From Nitratireductor indicus C115 (GTDB taxonomy: Bacteria; Pseudomonadota; Alphaproteobacteria; Rhizobiales; Rhizobiaceae), in assembly GCF_000300515.1 (NCBI RefSeq), contig NZ_AMSI01000009.1, positions 154,626 through 218,625 of the forward strand: a DNA stretch of 64,000 nucleotides, in the 5' to 3' direction. The notes under the pieces are model-generated. The model ran no database searches, was not told the DNA's origin, and worked only from the letters and a program-made list of their open reading frames with translations. A program made the translations under genes and the position numbers. This document shows, in pieces, positions 62,574 through 64,000 of the stretch (positions are counted from its first letter, which is position 1; each line of letters starts with the position of its first letter).

Positions 62574-63583
62574 TGGATGCGCAGGTCGAGACAGCTTCGC
62601 GCGAACTGAGCTACGCGCAGGCCATCCAGGAGGCGATGGCCATCGCCATGGAGCGCGATGAGCGCGTTTTCCTGATGGGTGAGGACATCGGCGTCTATGG
62701 CGGCGCCTTCCAGGTCACCGGCGATCTGGTCGAGCGCTTTGGCACCGACCGCGTTATGGACACGCCGATCTCCGAGCTTGGCGGTGCGGGCGTTGCCGTC
62801 GGGGCGGCCGTGACGGGAACGCGTCCGATCTTCGAGTTCCAATTCTCCGATTTCGCCACTCTGGCGATGGAGCAGATCGTCAACCAGGCGGCAAAGATGC
62901 GCTACATGCTGGGCGGTGCGGTTTCCGTTCCGGTCGTCATGCGCTTTCCGGCCGGTTCCGGCACGGGCGCGGCGGCACAGCACAGCCAGAGCCTCGAGGC
63001 ATGGCTCGGTCATGTTCCCGGCCTGAAGGTCATCCAGCCGGCAACGCCGCATGACGTCAAGGGCATGCTGCTTGCCGCGGTGGAAGATCCCGATCCCGTG
63101 ATGATCTTCGAGCACAAGCTCCTCTACAAAATGAAGGGCGAGGTTCCCGAAGGCTATTATACGGTGCCCATCGGCAAGGCCGAAGTGCGCCGTCAGGGTG
63201 CCGACCTCACCATCGTCGCCACCTCCATCATGGTGCACAAGGCGCTGGATGCCGCCGAGCAGCTGGCGGCCGAAGGCATCGACGTCGAGGTCGTGGACCT
63301 GCGCACGGTGCGCCCGATGGACCGTGAGACCATTATCGAGAGCGTTCGCAAGACCTCGCGGCTGATGTGCGTCTACGAGGGTGTGAAGACGCTGGGTGTG
63401 GGCGCGGAAATCTCCGCCATGATCGCCGAAAGCGAGGCGTTCGACTATCTCGACGCACCGATCGTGCGGCTGGGCGGCGCGGAGACGCCGATCCCCTATA
63501 ACCCCGAGCTGGAAAAGGCCACGGTTCCGCAGGTGGACGGCATCGTCAAGGCGGCCCGCGACCTGGCCAAGGGAGCGCGCTGA
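62573..63583 (+). CDS. 2-oxoacid/acetoin dehydrogenase E1 component, beta subunit
   Basis: 336 residues, E1-beta motifs: [88 protein letters not shown]. It starts directly with the catalytic part, without the N-terminal lipoyl domain found on the main PdhB of many alphaproteobacteria; this suggests a dedicated complex (for example acetoin-type) rather than the primary pyruvate dehydrogenase. Confidence 0.92.
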   Translation: MDAQVETASRELSYAQAIQEAMAIAMERDERVFLMGEDIGVYGGAFQVTGDLVERFGTDRVMDTPISELGGAGVAVGAAVTGTRPIFEFQFSDFATLAMEQIVNQAAKMRYMLGGAVSVPVVMRFPAGSGTGAAAQHSQSLEAWLGHVPGLKVIQPATPHDVKGMLLAAVEDPDPVMIFEHKLLYKMKGEVPEGYYTVPIGKAEVRRQGADLTIVATSIMVHKALDAAEQLAAEGIDVEVVDLRTVRPMDRETIIESVRKTSRLMCVYEGVKTLGVGAEISAMIAESEAFDYLDAPIVRLGGAETPIPYNPELEKATVPQVDGIVKAARDLAKGAR

Positions 63584-63584
63584 T

Positions 63585-64000
63585 ATGCCGGTCGAGGTCA
63601 TTCTGCCGAAGGTCGATATGGACATGTCGACCGGCCGCATCTCCTCCTGGGCGGTTGGAGAAGGCGACACCGTGAAAAAGGGCGATCTCCTGTTCGAGAT
63701 CGAGACCGACAAGGCGGCGATGGAGATCGATGCTCCGGCGAGCGGCATCGTGCGCAACATCACCGGCAAGGAAGGCGTCGACATTCCCGTTGGACAGGCT
63801 GTGGCCTGGATCTACGAGGAAGGTGAGGCGGCTTCGGATGCGCCGGCAGCAGCTGCCGCACCCGCCGGGGCCGAGAAGCCTGTCGCGCCGGCAGCCGCTG
63901 CTCCTGCCAAGGTGGAAGCCGAGCCGGCGCCTGCCGCGGCGAAGCCGGCTGCAGTCGTGTCCAGCGATGGCGTGCGGGCCTCTCCGCTTGCGCGTCGCCT
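63585..64000 (+). CDS. Dihydrolipoamide acyltransferase E2, N-terminal fragment
   Basis: The gene starts at the ATG at 63585 and is cut by the window end. The 138 visible residues are a single lipoyl domain (VGEGDTVKKGDLLFEIETDKAAMEI, lipoyl Lys43), an Ala/Pro linker and the start of the peripheral subunit-binding domain (VRASPLARRL). It forms the core of the complex encoded by this operon. Confidence 0.93.
   Translation, partial: MPVEVILPKVDMDMSTGRISSWAVGEGDTVKKGDLLFEIETDKAAMEIDAPASGIVRNITGKEGVDIPVGQAVAWIYEEGEAASDAPAAAAAPAGAEKPVAPAAAAPAKVEAEPAPAAAKPAAVVSSDGVRASPLARR

Overview
The window reads as chromosomal DNA of an alphaproteobacterium, probably Hyphomicrobiales (Phyllobacteriaceae- or Brucellaceae-like). 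This rests on high GC content, tight operons with ATGA start/stop overlaps, the ccmC-ccmD-ccmG order, the neighbourhood of tRNA, yggT and ppa, and the large number of TRAP transporters. The taxonomic call is inference. I see no insertion sequence, integrase, phage gene or CRISPR array.

Layout: (1) 1-18487 is mostly household: the end of a cytochrome c maturation operon, a DUF2332 protein, two LysE-type exporters, a marR-bcr efflux pair, a Dcp-type peptidase, a Tat-exported PhoD-like phosphatase, typA with a clear terminator, a carbonic anhydrase, pdxY, a lemA/TPM cassette, ppa, yggT/DUF167 and tRNA-Ala(CGC). (2) 18517-31550 is a catabolic locus ending in xsc-pta, the sulfoacetaldehyde desulfonation pair. 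Xsc and Pta share one operon with a thiolase-like protein, its DUF35 partner and a TAXI-TRAP transporter. Divergent from it are a LysR regulator, an enoyl-CoA hydratase, a glutaryl-CoA-dehydrogenase-like enzyme and an ADP-forming acyl-CoA synthetase. (3) 31517-41283 holds a GntR(UTRA)-controlled GMC oxidoreductase/aldehyde dehydrogenase pair, a LysR gene, and a Zn amidohydrolase with a DctPQM TRAP transporter and a RidA protein. (4) 41554-43935 holds a membrane GGDEF/EAL protein and a DUF983 protein. (5) 44146-56198 is a second uncharacterised catabolic unit (enolase-superfamily enzyme, D-2-hydroxyacid dehydrogenase, RidA, aminotransferase, TPP enzyme, FAD amine oxidase, Asp/Glu racemase-like protein, GntR-FCD regulator, TAXI-TRAP, SDR). 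(6) 56208-64000 holds an HHH-domain protein, an OmpA/BON protein, a lytic transglycosylase, a small secreted protein and an operon for a SAF-domain oxidoreductase plus 2-oxoacid dehydrogenase E1alpha/E1beta/E2 (E2 cut by the window end).

The most interesting proposal is that region 2 encodes an undescribed route to sulfoacetaldehyde. No known supplier of sulfoacetaldehyde (taurine transaminase or dehydrogenase, isethionate or sulfoacetate enzymes) is present. Instead there is a beta-oxidation set lacking a 3-hydroxyacyl-CoA dehydrogenase, and a thiolase homologue whose catalytic His is replaced by Gln, paired with a DUF35 protein as in the steroid retro-aldolases. 4-Sulfobutyryl-CoA is the sulfonate analogue of glutaryl-CoA. 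Activation, dehydrogenation, hydration and retro-aldol cleavage would give acetyl-CoA plus sulfoacetaldehyde, the substrate of Xsc. Xsc would release sulfite and acetyl phosphate, and Pta would yield a second acetyl-CoA. This is a hypothesis from gene content and active-site residues, not a demonstrated pathway.
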